Origin: Chitinophaga varians | GTDB lineage: Bacteria > Bacteroidota > Bacteroidia > Chitinophagales > Chitinophagaceae | Assembly (NCBI RefSeq): GCF_012641275.1 | Contig: NZ_JABAIA010000003.1 | Coordinates: 1,302,001-1,366,000, forward strand | Length of the DNA: 64,000 nt | Reading direction: 5' to 3' | Shown here: positions 1 through 7,502 of the stretch, one piece after another | How positions within the stretch are numbered: the first letter of the stretch is position 1 | Layout: each line of letters begins with the position of its first letter | Made by a program: the position numbers and the translations under genes | The notes under the pieces: generated by a model | Told to the model about the DNA's origin: nothing | What the model saw: only the letters and a program-made list of their open reading frames with translations | Database searches by the model: none

Positions 1-1
1 T

Positions 2-475
2 CCCGTAACAGGCGTGGTGAATGAAATACTGCAGCTGTCGGCCTCCTGGAAGGGGCACATCCTGCCTGGCAACTGGCAGCATGAGCTGTTGACAACGTTG
101 AAGCATATACTGCCACATACCAGCGGCCGGCCGTTTTCCATCCTACTGCCTACTACGGAAGACAGCAGGATACAGGACATCCTGCGGTATTTGCATAATA
201 ATGTCAGTGAACCCCTGATGCTACCGGAAGTGGCTGCCCGCTTCGGTTACAGCGTGCGTAACCTGACACGGCTCTTCAAACAAACACTGAACACGTCTTT
301 CCTGCAATACGTAAAAATGCTGAAGATGATAAAAGCTATGGAGCTGTTGCTGCAAACAGAAATGAATGTGAGCGAGGTGGCCTACGAGGTGGGCTACTCC
401 GGGATAACAGCGTTCAGCAATACTTTCCAGCAAATGCTCAACATGCGGCCCAGTGATTTCCGGCTGCTGAAATAA
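2..475 (+). CDS. AraC-family transcriptional regulator, 5' truncated
   Basis: The reading frame is open to the left edge of the window, so only the C-terminal part is present; the GTG at 14 is probably internal. The last 100 or so residues form a double helix-turn-helix AraC domain, ending in the typical second helix (VSEVAYEVGYSGITAFSNTF) and the RPSDFR tail. It aligns well with the complete AraC protein at 22710-23519, including the linker before the DNA-binding domain, so the missing N-terminus is probably a cupin-like sensor. A methyltransferase gene follows after 10 bases and is probably co-transcribed. The effector cannot be told. Confidence 0.9.
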   Translation, partial: PVTGVVNEILQLSASWKGHILPGNWQHELLTTLKHILPHTSGRPFSILLPTTEDSRIQDILRYLHNNVSEPLMLPEVAARFGYSVRNLTRLFKQTLNTSFLQYVKMLKMIKAMELLLQTEMNVSEVAYEVGYSGITAFSNTFQQMLNMRPSDFRLLK

Positions 476-485
476 AAATAATGTC

Positions 486-998
486 ATGGAATTACAGGAT
501 GCAATACAACTGATCAAAGCGGATTATACGGCCGGCACCTGGGTGGACCTGGGCTGCGGCAGCGGATTATTTACCTATGCGCTGGCTAACCTGCTGCCCG
601 CCGGCAGCACGATATATGCCATCGATCGGGAGCCGGTGAGGCTTACGGCCAGGGCCAATCCGGCGGCACAGGAAATCGTCCCGCTGCAACTCGACTTTAT
701 ACGGGAACGGCTACCCGTAGCAGCGTTGCAAGGGGTACTGATGGCCAATTCCCTGCACTATGTGAAAGACAAACCGGCATTGTTGCGCCGCCTGGCCAAA
801 CAGCTGGCTCCCGGCGCACAATGGGTGATCGTGGAATATGATACTGATGCAGCCAATACCTGGGTGCCTTATCCTGTCCGGCGGAATGTGCTGCAGCAGC
901 TGCTGGCAGACGAAGGGTTTCCGGATATTTCTTTTCTTGGAGAGCGGCCGTCGGTATATCGTTCCGGCAGCATGTATGCAGTAAAGGTGGGAAAGTAA
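486..998 (+). CDS. Class I SAM-dependent methyltransferase
   Basis: 170 residues. The SAM-binding motif I (VDLGCGSGLFTYALA, about residues 21-35) is followed by an acidic residue ending beta-2 (YAIDRE, about 43-48), and a motif IV-like stretch (GVLMANSLHYV, about 79-89) is present, so this is a small Rossmann methyltransferase of the methyltransferase-11/25 type. The protein lacks an obvious substrate domain, so the acceptor is unknown. The gene sits 10 bases downstream of the truncated AraC gene and probably belongs to the same transcript. The ATG at 486 is chosen because an ATG at 481 is in another frame. Confidence 0.88.
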   Translation: MELQDAIQLIKADYTAGTWVDLGCGSGLFTYALANLLPAGSTIYAIDREPVRLTARANPAAQEIVPLQLDFIRERLPVAALQGVLMANSLHYVKDKPALLRRLAKQLAPGAQWVIVEYDTDAANTWVPYPVRRNVLQQLLADEGFPDISFLGERPSVYRSGSMYAVKVGK

Positions 999-1045
999 AC
1001 AAGCGTACTGGTTTACCATGGTGAAATATTACTGCCTGCCTGCGA

Positions 1046-1076
1046 TTGTTGAACTGAGCAGTTACCAATATTTTTG
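1046..1076 (+). promoter_or_regulatory. Bacteroidota-type promoter in front of a small transcript
   Basis: TTG at 1046-1048, a 20-base spacer, and TATTTTTG at 1069-1076, an exact match to TAnnTTTG. Transcription would begin near 1082, but no conventional gene lies downstream on this strand. Confidence 0.5.
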
Positions 1077-1081
1077 TAGTC

Positions 1082-1187
1082 CTCAGATGATAAAAATGGG
1101 ACCCTTCCAATAAAGATGGTTTGTAGGCGCAAATCAACACAGTATGGTAAAAAGAAAAGCATAGCAGACAGCTATGCTTTCTTTGTT
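1082..1187 (+). ncRNA. Candidate small RNA (or very short peptide gene)
   Basis: The roughly 105-base stretch between the promoter at 1046-1076 and a perfect 10-bp hairpin (1156-1165 with 1171-1180, loop AGACA) followed by CTTTGTTG looks like a free-standing small transcript. A second small stem (GGTTTG with CAAATC) lies before the terminator. An alternative reading is a short gene: ATG at 1116 opens 36 codons to a stop at 1224-1226, with a Lys/Arg-rich start, but that frame runs through the hairpin. A mini-frame of 8 codons starts at 1087. I recognise no known RNA family. Confidence 0.35.
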
Positions 1188-1271
1188 GTAACAAGTCATC
1201 GGTTAACCCTTATCTATCCATGCTGATTCGTCATTGGTTTGTTCTTCGGTTTTTCCAGGTGTGGCATATAA

Positions 1272-1964
1272 TTATTTTGCGCCGGTTCTTTCCAGAATAC
1301 CGGCAATTTCTTTAAATCCGCGTTGCCGTGCATGTGCCAGCGGTGTCACCCCGTCTTTGTCTGCCAGGTTCACGTTGCATCCGGCATCCACCAGCATTTG
1401 AACGATCTGTATATGTGCCGGACCGCCGTTGCTGAGGATAATGGCTTCCAGCAGGCCGGTCCAGCCAAGGCGGTTCACATGGTCAATGGGGAAGGTCTTG
1501 TCCTGTAACAGGGTACGCACCACTTCCACATGTCCGCGTTCGCAGGCCGGTATCAGCGCTGTGCCGCCATAGCGGTTGTATATTTTGTAATTGGCGCCTG
1601 CTTTCAGGCATAGCTGTAAAATGTCGGAGTAACCTTCCGCACCGGCATACAGAAACGGGCTGTTAAGGATGTCGTCCTGTGCGTTCACGTCGGCCCCGGC
1701 TGCAATCAGCAGGGCCGCTGCCGCGGTGTGATGATTATAGGTGGCCAGCATCAGGGCGGTACGCTGTTTGTTGTCCCGCGCAGCGATGTCTGCTTTGCCC
1801 TCCAGCAGCTGCCTGATGACGGCAGTGTCATTGACGGCTGCAGCCTTTAGTAAAAGACTGCCGTTGCCTCCGGAAGGAGCGGGAGTTTGTTTGTCCTGTG
1901 TACATCCGGTCATGGCAATCGTCATTGAAAGTATCAGTGATAAAATAAAGTGACAGCTTCGCAT
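1272..1964 (-). CDS. Ankyrin-repeat lipoprotein
   Basis: 230 residues. A signal peptide ends in a lipobox (AMTGC, Cys at about residue 21), so the protein is probably lipid-anchored in the envelope. From about residue 40 to the end there are five to six ankyrin repeats (for example RTALMLATYNHHTAAAALLI and GVTPLAHARQRG). Ankyrin repeats bind protein partners; no enzymatic domain is seen. It stands alone, divergent from the beta-lactamase gene, with its own promoter. Confidence 0.88.
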   Translation of the reverse strand: MRSCHFILSLILSMTIAMTGCTQDKQTPAPSGGNGSLLLKAAAVNDTAVIRQLLEGKADIAARDNKQRTALMLATYNHHTAAAALLIAAGADVNAQDDILNSPFLYAGAEGYSDILQLCLKAGANYKIYNRYGGTALIPACERGHVEVVRTLLQDKTFPIDHVNRLGWTGLLEAIILSNGGPAHIQIVQMLVDAGCNVNLADKDGVTPLAHARQRGFKEIAGILERTGAK

Positions 1965-1986
1965 GCGGGAAGTGTTTATGCTGCAT

Positions 1987-1994
1987 CAAAATTA
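1987..1994 (-). promoter_or_regulatory. -7 element for the ankyrin lipoprotein gene
   Basis: CAAAATTA on the plus strand reads TAATTTTG on the minus strand, an exact TAnnTTTG match 22 bases before the ATG. The -33 side is not recognisable. Confidence 0.45.
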
Positions 1995-2069
1995 AGCCGG
2001 CCTTTCTTCCTGAAATGGTGATAATTATCACTATCGTGGTACTTTTCGTTTCTCACTGGCAAAAGCTGT

Positions 2070-2100
2070 TTTGTGATGTGGGTAAACTTGCCTAACATTG
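2070..2100 (+). promoter_or_regulatory. Promoter for the metallo-beta-lactamase gene
   Basis: TTTG at 2070-2073, a 19-base spacer and TAAACTTG at 2093-2100 (7 of 8 matches to TAnnTTTG). The predicted start of transcription near 2106 agrees with the ATG at 2136 rather than the upstream in-frame ATG at 2073. Confidence 0.45.
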
Positions 2101-2135
2101 CAGCAGCCAACACCACTCATCAAATCCTGTCAATT

Positions 2136-2891
2136 ATGAAGCAACTTAAATATATATCGGGCATTGCCCTCATGGCTGCTTTGCTGCCTTCGGTGGCTAA
2201 AACCCAGACAAAAGAAGAGCCGCTGAAGATCAGCCATCTGGCTGGTAACTGTTACGTATATACGACAAGTGGCACACTGGATGACGGTACCCGTGTCCCG
2301 TCCAACAGTATGTACATCGTTACCCGCCAGGGCGCAGTAATGATAGACGTGCCATGGGACACAACACAGCTCGGCCCGCTGTTGAATGCTATCCGGCAAC
2401 GGCATGGTAAAAAGGTGATTGCCTGCATCGCCACGCATTTCCATGACGACCGTACGCTCGGATTGGCCGCACTGGCGGCAAAAGGAATTAAAACGTATTC
2501 CACCGCGCAGACATTGGCGCTGTGTAAGAAAGAACACAACGACCAGGCGCAGTATATCATTCCGGAAGATACCACCTTCCGCTTCGGTGACCGGCGTGTG
2601 GAAGTATTTTTCCCGGGCGCAGGACATAGTCCGGACAACATAGTGGTATACGTGCCGGAAGACAAGGTGCTGTATGGCGGCTGCTTCGTTAAAAGCACCG
2701 ATTCCCGTGACCTCGGCAACTTGTCGGACGCCAAACCATACGAATGGGAAAAATCCATGCTGCGGCTGAAAGCCCGTTACCCGCACCCGGTAGTTACGGT
2801 GCCGGGCCATGGCCCGCTCGATGACCGTCGTAACGCCTGCGACTACACGATCAAGCTGATTAAAGCCTACGAAGAAAAACACCCGCAGTGA
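2136..2891 (+). CDS. Subclass B1 metallo-beta-lactamase
   Basis: 251 residues with a cleavable signal peptide, so a periplasmic zinc hydrolase. All ligands of a two-zinc subclass B1 enzyme are visible: His101, His103 and Asp105 in HFHDDR, His164 in GAGHSPDN, Cys183 and Lys186 in GGCFVKS, and His225 in PGHG. The Cys in the second site with Lys three residues later is the B1 signature and separates it from B2 and B3 and from non-lactamase members of the fold. The HxHDDR form is shared with BlaB/IND-type enzymes of Flavobacteriia. Beta-lactam and probably carbapenem hydrolysis is inferred from family; expression and kinetics are unknown. No mobile element flanks it, so it looks like a resident gene. 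ATG 2136 is chosen because the signal peptide begins there. Confidence 0.9.
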   Translation: MKQLKYISGIALMAALLPSVAKTQTKEEPLKISHLAGNCYVYTTSGTLDDGTRVPSNSMYIVTRQGAVMIDVPWDTTQLGPLLNAIRQRHGKKVIACIATHFHDDRTLGLAALAAKGIKTYSTAQTLALCKKEHNDQAQYIIPEDTTFRFGDRRVEVFFPGAGHSPDNIVVYVPEDKVLYGGCFVKSTDSRDLGNLSDAKPYEWEKSMLRLKARYPHPVVTVPGHGPLDDRRNACDYTIKLIKAYEEKHPQ

Positions 2892-2979
2892 GAACTTTCA
2901 ACTAAACCATACGTTGCAGAACAGCACCTGAAAATAACATCACAAGCGTTGCAGGCCGGACAGGCTGCGTAAATATTAT

Positions 2980-3011
2980 GGCCCCGGGGTATGTTCCCCG
3001 GGGCCTTATTT
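2980..3011 (+). terminator. Rho-independent terminator after the beta-lactamase gene
   Basis: Perfect 10-bp GC-rich stem (2980-2989 with 2996-3005, loop TATGTT) followed by TTATTT. Confidence 0.85.
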
Positions 3012-3026
3012 ATGAAAAAAGAAAAA

Positions 3027-3073
3027 TTTGTGCAAGTAAATGCTTGCGCGTATGTTCGCAATCAAATACTTGC
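3027..3073 (+). promoter_or_regulatory. Promoter with paired ArsR operators
   Basis: TTTG (3027-3030), a 20-base spacer and TATGTTCG (3051-3058, 7 of 8 matches) form a promoter. Two related dyads lie over it: GCAAGTAAATGCTTGC (3032-3047) and GCAATCAAATACTTGC (3058-3073), 13 of 16 bases identical and 26 bases apart. One sits between the promoter elements and the other over the transcription start, as expected for autorepression by the downstream ArsR protein. Confidence 0.55.
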
Positions 3074-3076
3074 ATA

Positions 3077-3412
3077 TTGGAAATCAGAAGAGATGTTTTT
3101 CAGGCGATAGCTGACCCTACACGGCGTCAGATTATTGAAATGGTGGCCCGTCAGCCGCTCAACGTGAACACGATCGCAGAGAACTTTGAGGTAAGCCGCC
3201 AGGCGGTTTCACTGCATGTCAAAATTCTCACGGAGTGTGGTTTGATCGTGATCAAAAAACAGGGAAGGGAACGGTATTGTGAAGCCCGGCTGGAACAGTT
3301 GAAGGAAGTGACGACCTGGGTAGACCATTGCCAGCAGTTCTGGGCCACACAATTCAAGTCGCTCGACAGCTATCTGCAAAAAGTTCAAAGCGGAAAAAAA
3401 TCACACAAATGA
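3077..3412 (+). CDS. ArsR/SmtB-family repressor
   Basis: 111 residues with a winged helix-turn-helix: FQAIADPTRRQII at the start, recognition helix near VSRQAVSLHVKIL, and the wing GLIVIKKQGRERYCEA. It belongs to the metal-independent ArsR group paired with SRPBCC proteins, and no metal-binding Cys/His cluster is seen. A TTG start at 3077 (EIRRDVF) is chosen: family members begin at this point and the predicted promoter lies just upstream; earlier in-frame codons run through the previous terminator. The stop overlaps the next ATG (ATGA), so the three genes 3077-4478 form a translationally coupled operon, probably autorepressed. Confidence 0.85.
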   Translation: MEIRRDVFQAIADPTRRQIIEMVARQPLNVNTIAENFEVSRQAVSLHVKILTECGLIVIKKQGRERYCEARLEQLKEVTTWVDHCQQFWATQFKSLDSYLQKVQSGKKSHK

Positions 3413-3915
3413 GCAATAACACACCCGCAAATTTTAAGATGGAATACCGGTTCAAAGCACCGCGTGACCTGGTATTTAAGGCTTTTTCCACAGCGGAAGC
3501 GCTGAACGAGTGGTGGGGACCTGTAGAAACACGTAACAGCGTGATCAGCCTGGATTTCAGGCCTGGCGGCATTTTCCACTTCAGGATGGAAGGAGCGGGA
3601 CAGGTGAGCTATGGCCGTTTTCTGTTCCGGGATATTCAGCCGCCTCACCTGCTGGAGTTTACGAATGCTTTTGCAGATGAGTAGGCACAGGTGGTGAAAG
3701 CGCCGTTTGATATGCCTTTCCCGCTGGAAATCCTTTACCGGATCACGCTGCACGAGGAAGGAGAGGAAACGGTGCTTTCCCTGGTCGGCCAGCCACTGGC
3801 TGCCAGCCCGGAGGAAACGGCGTCTTTTCTGTCTATCAACGGCAGCCTGCAGAAAGGTTTCGGCGGCACCTTCGGTCAACTGGTCATTTATCTCCGTAAA
3901 ATCAACAACATATGA
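3409..3915 (+). pseudogene. SRPBCC/AHSA1-family gene interrupted by an in-frame TAG
   Basis: The frame starts at ATG 3409 (overlapping the ArsR stop) and would encode 168 residues of an activator-of-Hsp90-ATPase-like SRPBCC protein: RDLVFKAFSTAEALNEWWGP at the start and a C-terminal helix (GFGGTFGQLVIYL). Codon 92 (3682-3684) is TAG. Both sides stay in the same frame and both keep family sequence, so a single base change, probably from AAG, GAG or CAG, explains it. The downstream part retains the 4-base overlap with the next gene, which suggests a recent event, a sequencing error, or readthrough. If real, the product is cut inside the fold and is probably inactive. Confidence 0.8.
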
Positions 3916-4478
3916 GAAAACTGAAATTACAGATGCAGATCTCGATGGACGGTTTTGTTGCCGCAGGCCCTAATGATGAGCAGCATTGGGTTACCTGGGC
4001 CTGGGAAGAAATACGGCCGCAGGTGTTGGAATTAGCCGACAGTTGTGATACGGTCCTGATAGGACGTAAACTGGCGGTAGACTATATTCCTTATTGGCAG
4101 GAGGTATTTACCCGCCCGGAAGATACGATGCATGAAGTGGCGCAGCGTATTGTGGCCATGCAAAAAGTGGTGTTTAGCAAAACGCTGGACCGTTCCGTCT
4201 GGGAAAATACTACTGTGGCAAATGGAGAACTGGCAACGGAAGTGGACCGGCTTAAACAGCAGCCTGGCAAAGACCTGATCGTGTATGGCGGTACTTCTTT
4301 TGTGTCTGATCTGTTGAAAGAGGACCTGGTAGATGAATACTACTTCTTCGTAAACCCGGTAGCATTGGGGCATGGCGATCCTGTTTTCAACGGACTGTCC
4401 GATTTCTGCCAACTGACGCTGAAAAACAGCACCCGCTATAATTGCGGCATTGTGCTGATGCATTATGCTCCCCGCTGA
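3912..4478 (+). CDS. Dihydrofolate reductase-like/RibD C-terminal family protein
   Basis: 188 residues. The N-terminal strand and loop (KLQMQISMDGFVA), DTVLIGRKL, the phosphate-binding GGTSFVSDLL and the C-terminal YYFFVNPVALGHGDPVF are the family core, the NADPH-binding fold shared by DHFR and the reductase domain of RibD. True folate or riboflavin activity is doubtful for this YyaP/YwjB-like subgroup, and the substrate is unknown. It overlaps the SRPBCC frame by 4 bases. ArsR, SRPBCC and this reductase commonly travel together, which points to a shared small-molecule or stress function. Confidence 0.85.
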   Translation: MRKLKLQMQISMDGFVAAGPNDEQHWVTWAWEEIRPQVLELADSCDTVLIGRKLAVDYIPYWQEVFTRPEDTMHEVAQRIVAMQKVVFSKTLDRSVWENTTVANGELATEVDRLKQQPGKDLIVYGGTSFVSDLLKEDLVDEYYFFVNPVALGHGDPVFNGLSDFCQLTLKNSTRYNCGIVLMHYAPR

Positions 4479-4550
4479 GGCACAACGTATAGCGATAACA
4501 GTTATAGGGCTTATCCTGAAAGTTAAAAAACAAAAATTGTGGGCTATTAT

Positions 4551-4587
4551 GTTTAATATTACGGCTTGTCAACCGTAATATGTAAAC
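4551..4587. repeat. Long inverted repeat between the ArsR operon and the barrel gene
   Basis: GTTTAATATTACGG (4551-4564) pairs with CCGTAATATGTAAAC (4573-4587) with one bulged base, around the loop CTTGTCAA. There is no T-tract after it. It could end the upstream operon or act as an operator or 5' leader structure for the gene at 4641. It does not resemble the octamer dyads elsewhere in the window. Confidence 0.5.
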
Positions 4588-4640
4588 CTATATCGAATAC
4601 CTGCAACCTGTCAACTTAAACCCGCTATATACTGTTATCG

Positions 4641-5327
4641 ATGAAAAAATTATCCCTGTTATTTATGATGAGCGCCCTCGCTTTTGGGGTAAAGGCGCAA
4701 GACAAAGACGTGCCCCGTTTCCGGATCGCGGTAAATGGCGGCTACAGCTACCGCATAGGTAAGGTTCCTTCTTCCTTTTCCGGCGATGCCCGCGACTATA
4801 TGAAAAAACTGAAATCCGGTTTTAATGTGGGCGCAGACGTGCAGTATTATTTCAATGACGAATGGGGCGTAGGGGTGAAATACCTGCGGTTCCAGGCTTC
4901 CGGAAGTGGCGTGGTGGCCGCCGAAAGCCCTTCGGACGGTTATATGCGCACCAATGTGGCTGACAATATCGGGATTACTTTTTATGGTGCTACCTTTTGC
5001 GGCCGCGTATACACAAAAAGTGACTATAGCCAGGCTTTCCTGATTGGTGCTTCACTCGGCTATATGCGTTATCGTGATAACGGCCAGGTGGCCGCGTATC
5101 CGGTGACGATCAAAGGTGGCGCTTTGGGTTCCGGCCTGGATGTGGGGTACGATATCCGGATTGCCCGTAAATTGTACGCAGGGGCACAGTTTTCCTATCT
5201 GGCCGGAACAGTAGGCCGGGTTACTATTGAACGGGCTGGCATGACCGAAACAAGAGAGCTGAAAGACGACCAGCGGGAAAACCTGTCGCATCTCAGCTTG
5301 TCTGCAGGGCTGCGGTTCCATCTCTGA
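4641..5327 (+). CDS. Outer membrane beta-barrel protein
   Basis: 228 residues. A signal peptide (cleavage near VKA-QDK) is followed by alternating-residue strands rich in Gly and aromatic residues (GGYSYRIG, GVGVKYLRFQASG, LYAGAQFSYLAG) and a last strand ending in a hydrophobic residue pattern (SLSAGLRFHL), as in OmpA-like eight-stranded barrels. No peptidoglycan-binding domain follows. Function unknown. Its stop codon directly abuts the stop of the convergent phosphoesterase gene. Confidence 0.8.
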   Translation: MKKLSLLFMMSALAFGVKAQDKDVPRFRIAVNGGYSYRIGKVPSSFSGDARDYMKKLKSGFNVGADVQYYFNDEWGVGVKYLRFQASGSGVVAAESPSDGYMRTNVADNIGITFYGATFCGRVYTKSDYSQAFLIGASLGYMRYRDNGQVAAYPVTIKGGALGSGLDVGYDIRIARKLYAGAQFSYLAGTVGRVTIERAGMTETRELKDDQRENLSHLSLSAGLRFHL

Positions 5328-6176
5328 TCAGTCTTTCCAGTTGTATTGTGTCAACTGGTTGGTAAGCCGCTGGCTGACAACTTCCAGTGCGCTGAACCCC
5401 TCTGATTGATGCTCTATGATCAACATACATCCTTCCGGCAGAATCCCGCTGGGGCCAAACTCCAGTTCACTGACTTTCACGGACTGCGTAATGCCGTTGG
5501 TATCCGCTTCCTGCCGGAAGGGTTCTCCCGTGTGGCCATAGAAGTGATAAAGTACCGGTACATGGTCCAGTACCTCGCGGATGGCTCTCATGCCGTAACC
5601 CCGCTGGCTGCTGTCGTCTTTGTCATGGGTAAGGAGAATATCCAGATGCCCGCTGCTTTTGAGCAGTCTTTTGACTTCCCGTTGCTCATATTCCTGGATG
5701 AAACGTTTGTCCGTTCTGCCTTTGGCATCGCCGATACGGCCGATGCCTGCCAGGTAGATAACTTCCTGTTCTTTGCGCAGTTCCTGTTTTACACCGGACC
5801 GGCACACAAACACGCGGTGATATATATCTATCGGAAAGCGGGGAAGTGCAGTGTTGGCTTGCTCCAGTTTGTCAAGAAAATCATGGTCTTCGTGATTGCC
5901 GCGTACACAGATCATATCTATATTAAGGCGGTCCAGCAACTGCCGGACAGCTGGTTGCTCCCTGATAAAATCATCATGAAACCCTAACTCATCACGGTTT
6001 TGCCGCGCATGTTTCAACGTGGCCTTATCAAGGTTATGAATATCCGGATAGGCGCCCATGTCGCCGCATTGCAGGATAAAATCAATCTTTTTGCCGGTTT
6101 GTTGCTGGTAAAGGTCCACCAGTTTAAAGGGTAACAACAGTTTGCCGTGAACATCGGCGAATATGGCTAGTCTCAT
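5328..6176 (-). CDS. Calcineurin-like metallophosphoesterase
   Basis: 282 residues without signal peptide, so cytoplasmic. The dimetal motifs are present: DVH near residue 8, GDMG near 38, GNHED near 117, a later LLTHDKDD and YGHTGEP. Substrate is not evident; relatives act on phosphodiesters or phosphoproteins. It lies 43 bases downstream of the GNAT gene on the same strand and may be co-transcribed with it. Its stop codon abuts that of the barrel gene with no base between them. Confidence 0.85.
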   Translation of the reverse strand: MRLAIFADVHGKLLLPFKLVDLYQQQTGKKIDFILQCGDMGAYPDIHNLDKATLKHARQNRDELGFHDDFIREQPAVRQLLDRLNIDMICVRGNHEDHDFLDKLEQANTALPRFPIDIYHRVFVCRSGVKQELRKEQEVIYLAGIGRIGDAKGRTDKRFIQEYEQREVKRLLKSSGHLDILLTHDKDDSSQRGYGMRAIREVLDHVPVLYHFYGHTGEPFRQEADTNGITQSVKVSELEFGPSGILPEGCMLIIEHQSEGFSALEVVSQRLTNQLTQYNWKD

Positions 6177-6219
6177 CGTTGAACAAACAAATAAGCGCCA
6201 AAGCTACGAAAAATACGGC

Positions 6220-6933
6220 TCAGCCAACAGAGAGCGTGCTGCCGTAACAAAGGAGACCCGCTTTACGCGCCACGCTACGGGAGGCATGATTGCTCCAGGA
6301 TGTGCTGTACAATGGCAATGCACCAGCCTTGCGGACCAGGGCTGCCCAGCAGGCAAGTGCCGCGGCGGCATATCCTTTTCCCCTGAAAGGCACCAGTGTT
6401 TCAATGCCTGCTTCATGTGCGGCCGCTGTGATACGCACGCTGCGGCAAACAGCCGCCACCTGCCCATCTTCCACCACGGCGGCGCAGGGCTGTACATAAT
6501 CCAGCTCCGGTCCAAGCCAGGCAAAACCAGTTCCTAACAGGGGGGCGTGTTCCGGTGTCAGCTGTATACCGGATATAGCGGCGGTAAAGTTTTCCGGCAC
6601 AAGAAAAGAGGGCCCCGCTTCCCATTTGTCGGCCTGTAACAAATGCCGGTATTGTGCCGTATCCGGTGGAGGGCTAGCGGGCATGCCGGCGGATACGGCC
6701 AGGAGGGCTTGTGCTGTCAGGGCCTGTGCCAGCTCGTCGGGCACATCATGCCTGTATTTGCATATAGGCGTCCCCGTTACAGGGATGCCCATGAAAAACA
6801 GGGGAGCAGGGCCGCGGTCAGGCCATGGCTCGTTGGCCTGTTGCATCCTGCCACGGGAATCATAAGTGAAAAGAACATCGGCATGTAACTGCATCAACAC
6901 CGTTGTTGTCAGGTCATTCGTGGTTTTCATCAC
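6220..6933 (-). CDS. GNAT-family N-acetyltransferase
   Basis: 237 residues. The C-terminal half holds the acetyl-CoA site: VAAVCRSVRITAAAHEAGIETL then the pyrophosphate loop RGKGYAAAAL and the terminal RSVARKAGL segment. The N-terminal 110 residues are a second, less conserved GNAT-like lobe, as in the GNAT_acetyltr_2-like proteins. Acceptor unknown. Transcribed toward the phosphoesterase gene. Confidence 0.82.
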   Translation of the reverse strand: MMKTTNDLTTTVLMQLHADVLFTYDSRGRMQQANEPWPDRGPAPLFFMGIPVTGTPICKYRHDVPDELAQALTAQALLAVSAGMPASPPPDTAQYRHLLQADKWEAGPSFLVPENFTAAISGIQLTPEHAPLLGTGFAWLGPELDYVQPCAAVVEDGQVAAVCRSVRITAAAHEAGIETLVPFRGKGYAAAALACWAALVRKAGALPLYSTSWSNHASRSVARKAGLLCYGSTLSVG

Positions 6934-6982
6934 TGCAAGTTATCCTAATTAATATTTATCTTCCGGTAAAATACTTCATCCG

Positions 6983-7501
6983 ATGAATAAAACCATGTGC
7001 CTGTTGGCCTGCATCTTACTGACTGCCATGACCGTAGCAGCTCAGAACAAAGCCTCCATCAGGGAGGCGGTCGGGCAAATCAACCGTGACAGTACCCTGA
7101 AACAGGTCTCGCTGATGAACGAGGACTGGATGAAGGAGATGAGCGACGGTGGCGGCAGCCTGACGGGGTACTATAAAAATAAACTGTTGGTCAAGGCTGT
7201 CCGTTGGATAGGATACTCCAGCGGCGTGGAGGTGGTGGAGTTCTATTTCAAAAATAATGAGCTGATATTTGTGTATGAACAGTCGGATGTTTTCTATTAT
7301 GATGAAAAAAAGGGAGCCCTTAGAACGGACTCCCTTGAACGGAATTTTGAGGGAAGGTATTATTTTTTCCGTAAAAAAATGATTGATAACACAACGTTGG
7401 GGCATAACCGTTTTGAGGATGATACACTCGACCCTGAAAAGGTATGGCCTAAAGAAGCAGCCACCTGCAGACGTTTGCTGGCCCGCAGAGTGCCCCGGTG
7501 A
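6983..7501 (+). CDS. Secreted protein of unknown function
   Basis: 172 residues with a clear signal peptide (cleavage near VAAQNK). I do not recognise a domain. The mature part is charged, mixed alpha/beta in character, with a short conserved-looking core (VEVVEFYFKNNELIFVYEQSDVF broken over two strands) of the kind found in small periplasmic Bacteroidota proteins. It is convergent with the next gene, with a single base between the two stop codons. Confidence 0.7.
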   Translation: MNKTMCLLACILLTAMTVAAQNKASIREAVGQINRDSTLKQVSLMNEDWMKEMSDGGGSLTGYYKNKLLVKAVRWIGYSSGVEVVEFYFKNNELIFVYEQSDVFYYDEKKGALRTDSLERNFEGRYYFFRKKMIDNTTLGHNRFEDDTLDPEKVWPKEAATCRRLLARRVPR

Positions 7502-7502
7502 T

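Noticed and set aside
2073..2135. Upstream start for the beta-lactamase
   Set aside because: It precedes the predicted promoter and puts a hydrophilic stretch before the signal peptide.
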